Positions 5,485 to 5,658 of a stretch of 5,658 nucleotides of DNA are shown here, in pieces (position 1 is the first letter of the stretch; every line of letters begins with the position of its first letter). The stretch comes from Actinomycetales bacterium. GTDB lineage: Bacteria; Actinomycetota; Actinomycetes; Actinomycetales; Dermabacteraceae. Under the pieces are notes generated by a model, which searched no databases, was not told where the DNA came from, and was given only the letters and a program-made list of their open reading frames with translations. Location: NCBI GenBank assembly GCA_012799425.1, contig JAAZLF010000350.1, positions 1-5,658 on the forward strand, in the 5' to 3' direction. The translations under genes and the position numbers were made by a program.

Positions 5485-5658
5485 TCACTCCGGGCGCACC
5501 GAGCGCGCCAGCAGGGCCGAGGTGACCTCTTCGATGCCCGCTCCGTGGTCCACCACGTCCACCACCGAGCGGGTGATCGGCATGTCCACGCCGAGTGCGG
5601 CGGCGAGCTCCGCCACGGCCCGGGCGGTCGCGACGCCCTCGGCGGTCTGACCGACCTC
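5485..5658 (-). CDS. gpsA: Glycerol-3-phosphate dehydrogenase [NAD(P)+], C-terminal part
   Basis: Last 57 residues only; the rest lies beyond the right edge. GpsA reduces dihydroxyacetone phosphate to sn-glycerol-3-phosphate for phospholipid synthesis. The fragment shows the family's C-terminal helical signature: QTAEGVATARAVAELA followed by GVDMPIT, which matches the usual AEGV-x-TA-x-AV ... VDMPI block. The tail, VVDHGAGIEEVTSALLARSV, stands where most homologues have a V(L)YEG...ALL.R segment. The TGA stop at 5487-5485 is 23 bases from the ddl ATG, and ddl follows in the same direction, the common actinobacterial gpsA-ddl pair. Catalytic Lys and the NAD-binding domain cannot be checked here. 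Confidence 0.92.
   Translation of the reverse strand, partial: EVGQTAEGVATARAVAELAAALGVDMPITRSVVDVVDHGAGIEEVTSALLARSVRPE

Overview
This window looks like an ordinary chromosomal stretch from a GC-rich actinobacterium. The evidence is the very high GC content, the GC-ending codons, an actinobacterial zinc-ribbon form of ribosomal protein L28, a DUF3515 lipoprotein (a family known from actinobacteria), and the neighbourhood gpsA - ddl - DUF3515 - thiL - rpmB, which is common in that phylum. A Micrococcales member of the Dermabacteraceae/Brachybacterium type would fit, but that placement is inference only.

Layout, left to right. A truncated minus-strand gene (N-terminal 27 codons only) leaves the left edge. 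A 264-bp divergent spacer separates it from rpmB on the plus strand and carries a plausible -10 box and a leader hairpin. rpmB ends in a strong UUCG-loop terminator. Then, all on the minus strand and read right to left: gpsA (3' end only), ddl, thiL, a zinc-dependent CAD-type alcohol dehydrogenase, and a tandem GNAT-like protein whose ATG overlaps the dehydrogenase stop by four bases. One plus-strand gene, a DUF3515 lipoprotein, lies between ddl and thiL. It is divergent from thiL across 63 bp and convergent with ddl across 21 bp.

Functionally the window mixes housekeeping steps. GpsA makes glycerol-3-phosphate for membrane lipids, Ddl makes D-Ala-D-Ala for peptidoglycan, ThiL makes thiamine diphosphate, and L28 belongs to the 50S ribosomal subunit. 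The dehydrogenase/GNAT pair is the part that looks lineage-specific. It sits between thiL and rpmB and is translationally coupled, but no substrate can be read from the sequence.

I found no mobile element, CRISPR array, tRNA, rRNA, phage gene or recognisable new defence or biosynthetic system. The most informative non-coding signal is a shared geometry: two genes (DUF3515 and ddl) each have a TANNNT hexamer exactly six bases before the start codon, the signature of leaderless actinobacterial mRNAs. This also settles the ddl start in favour of the inner ATG.
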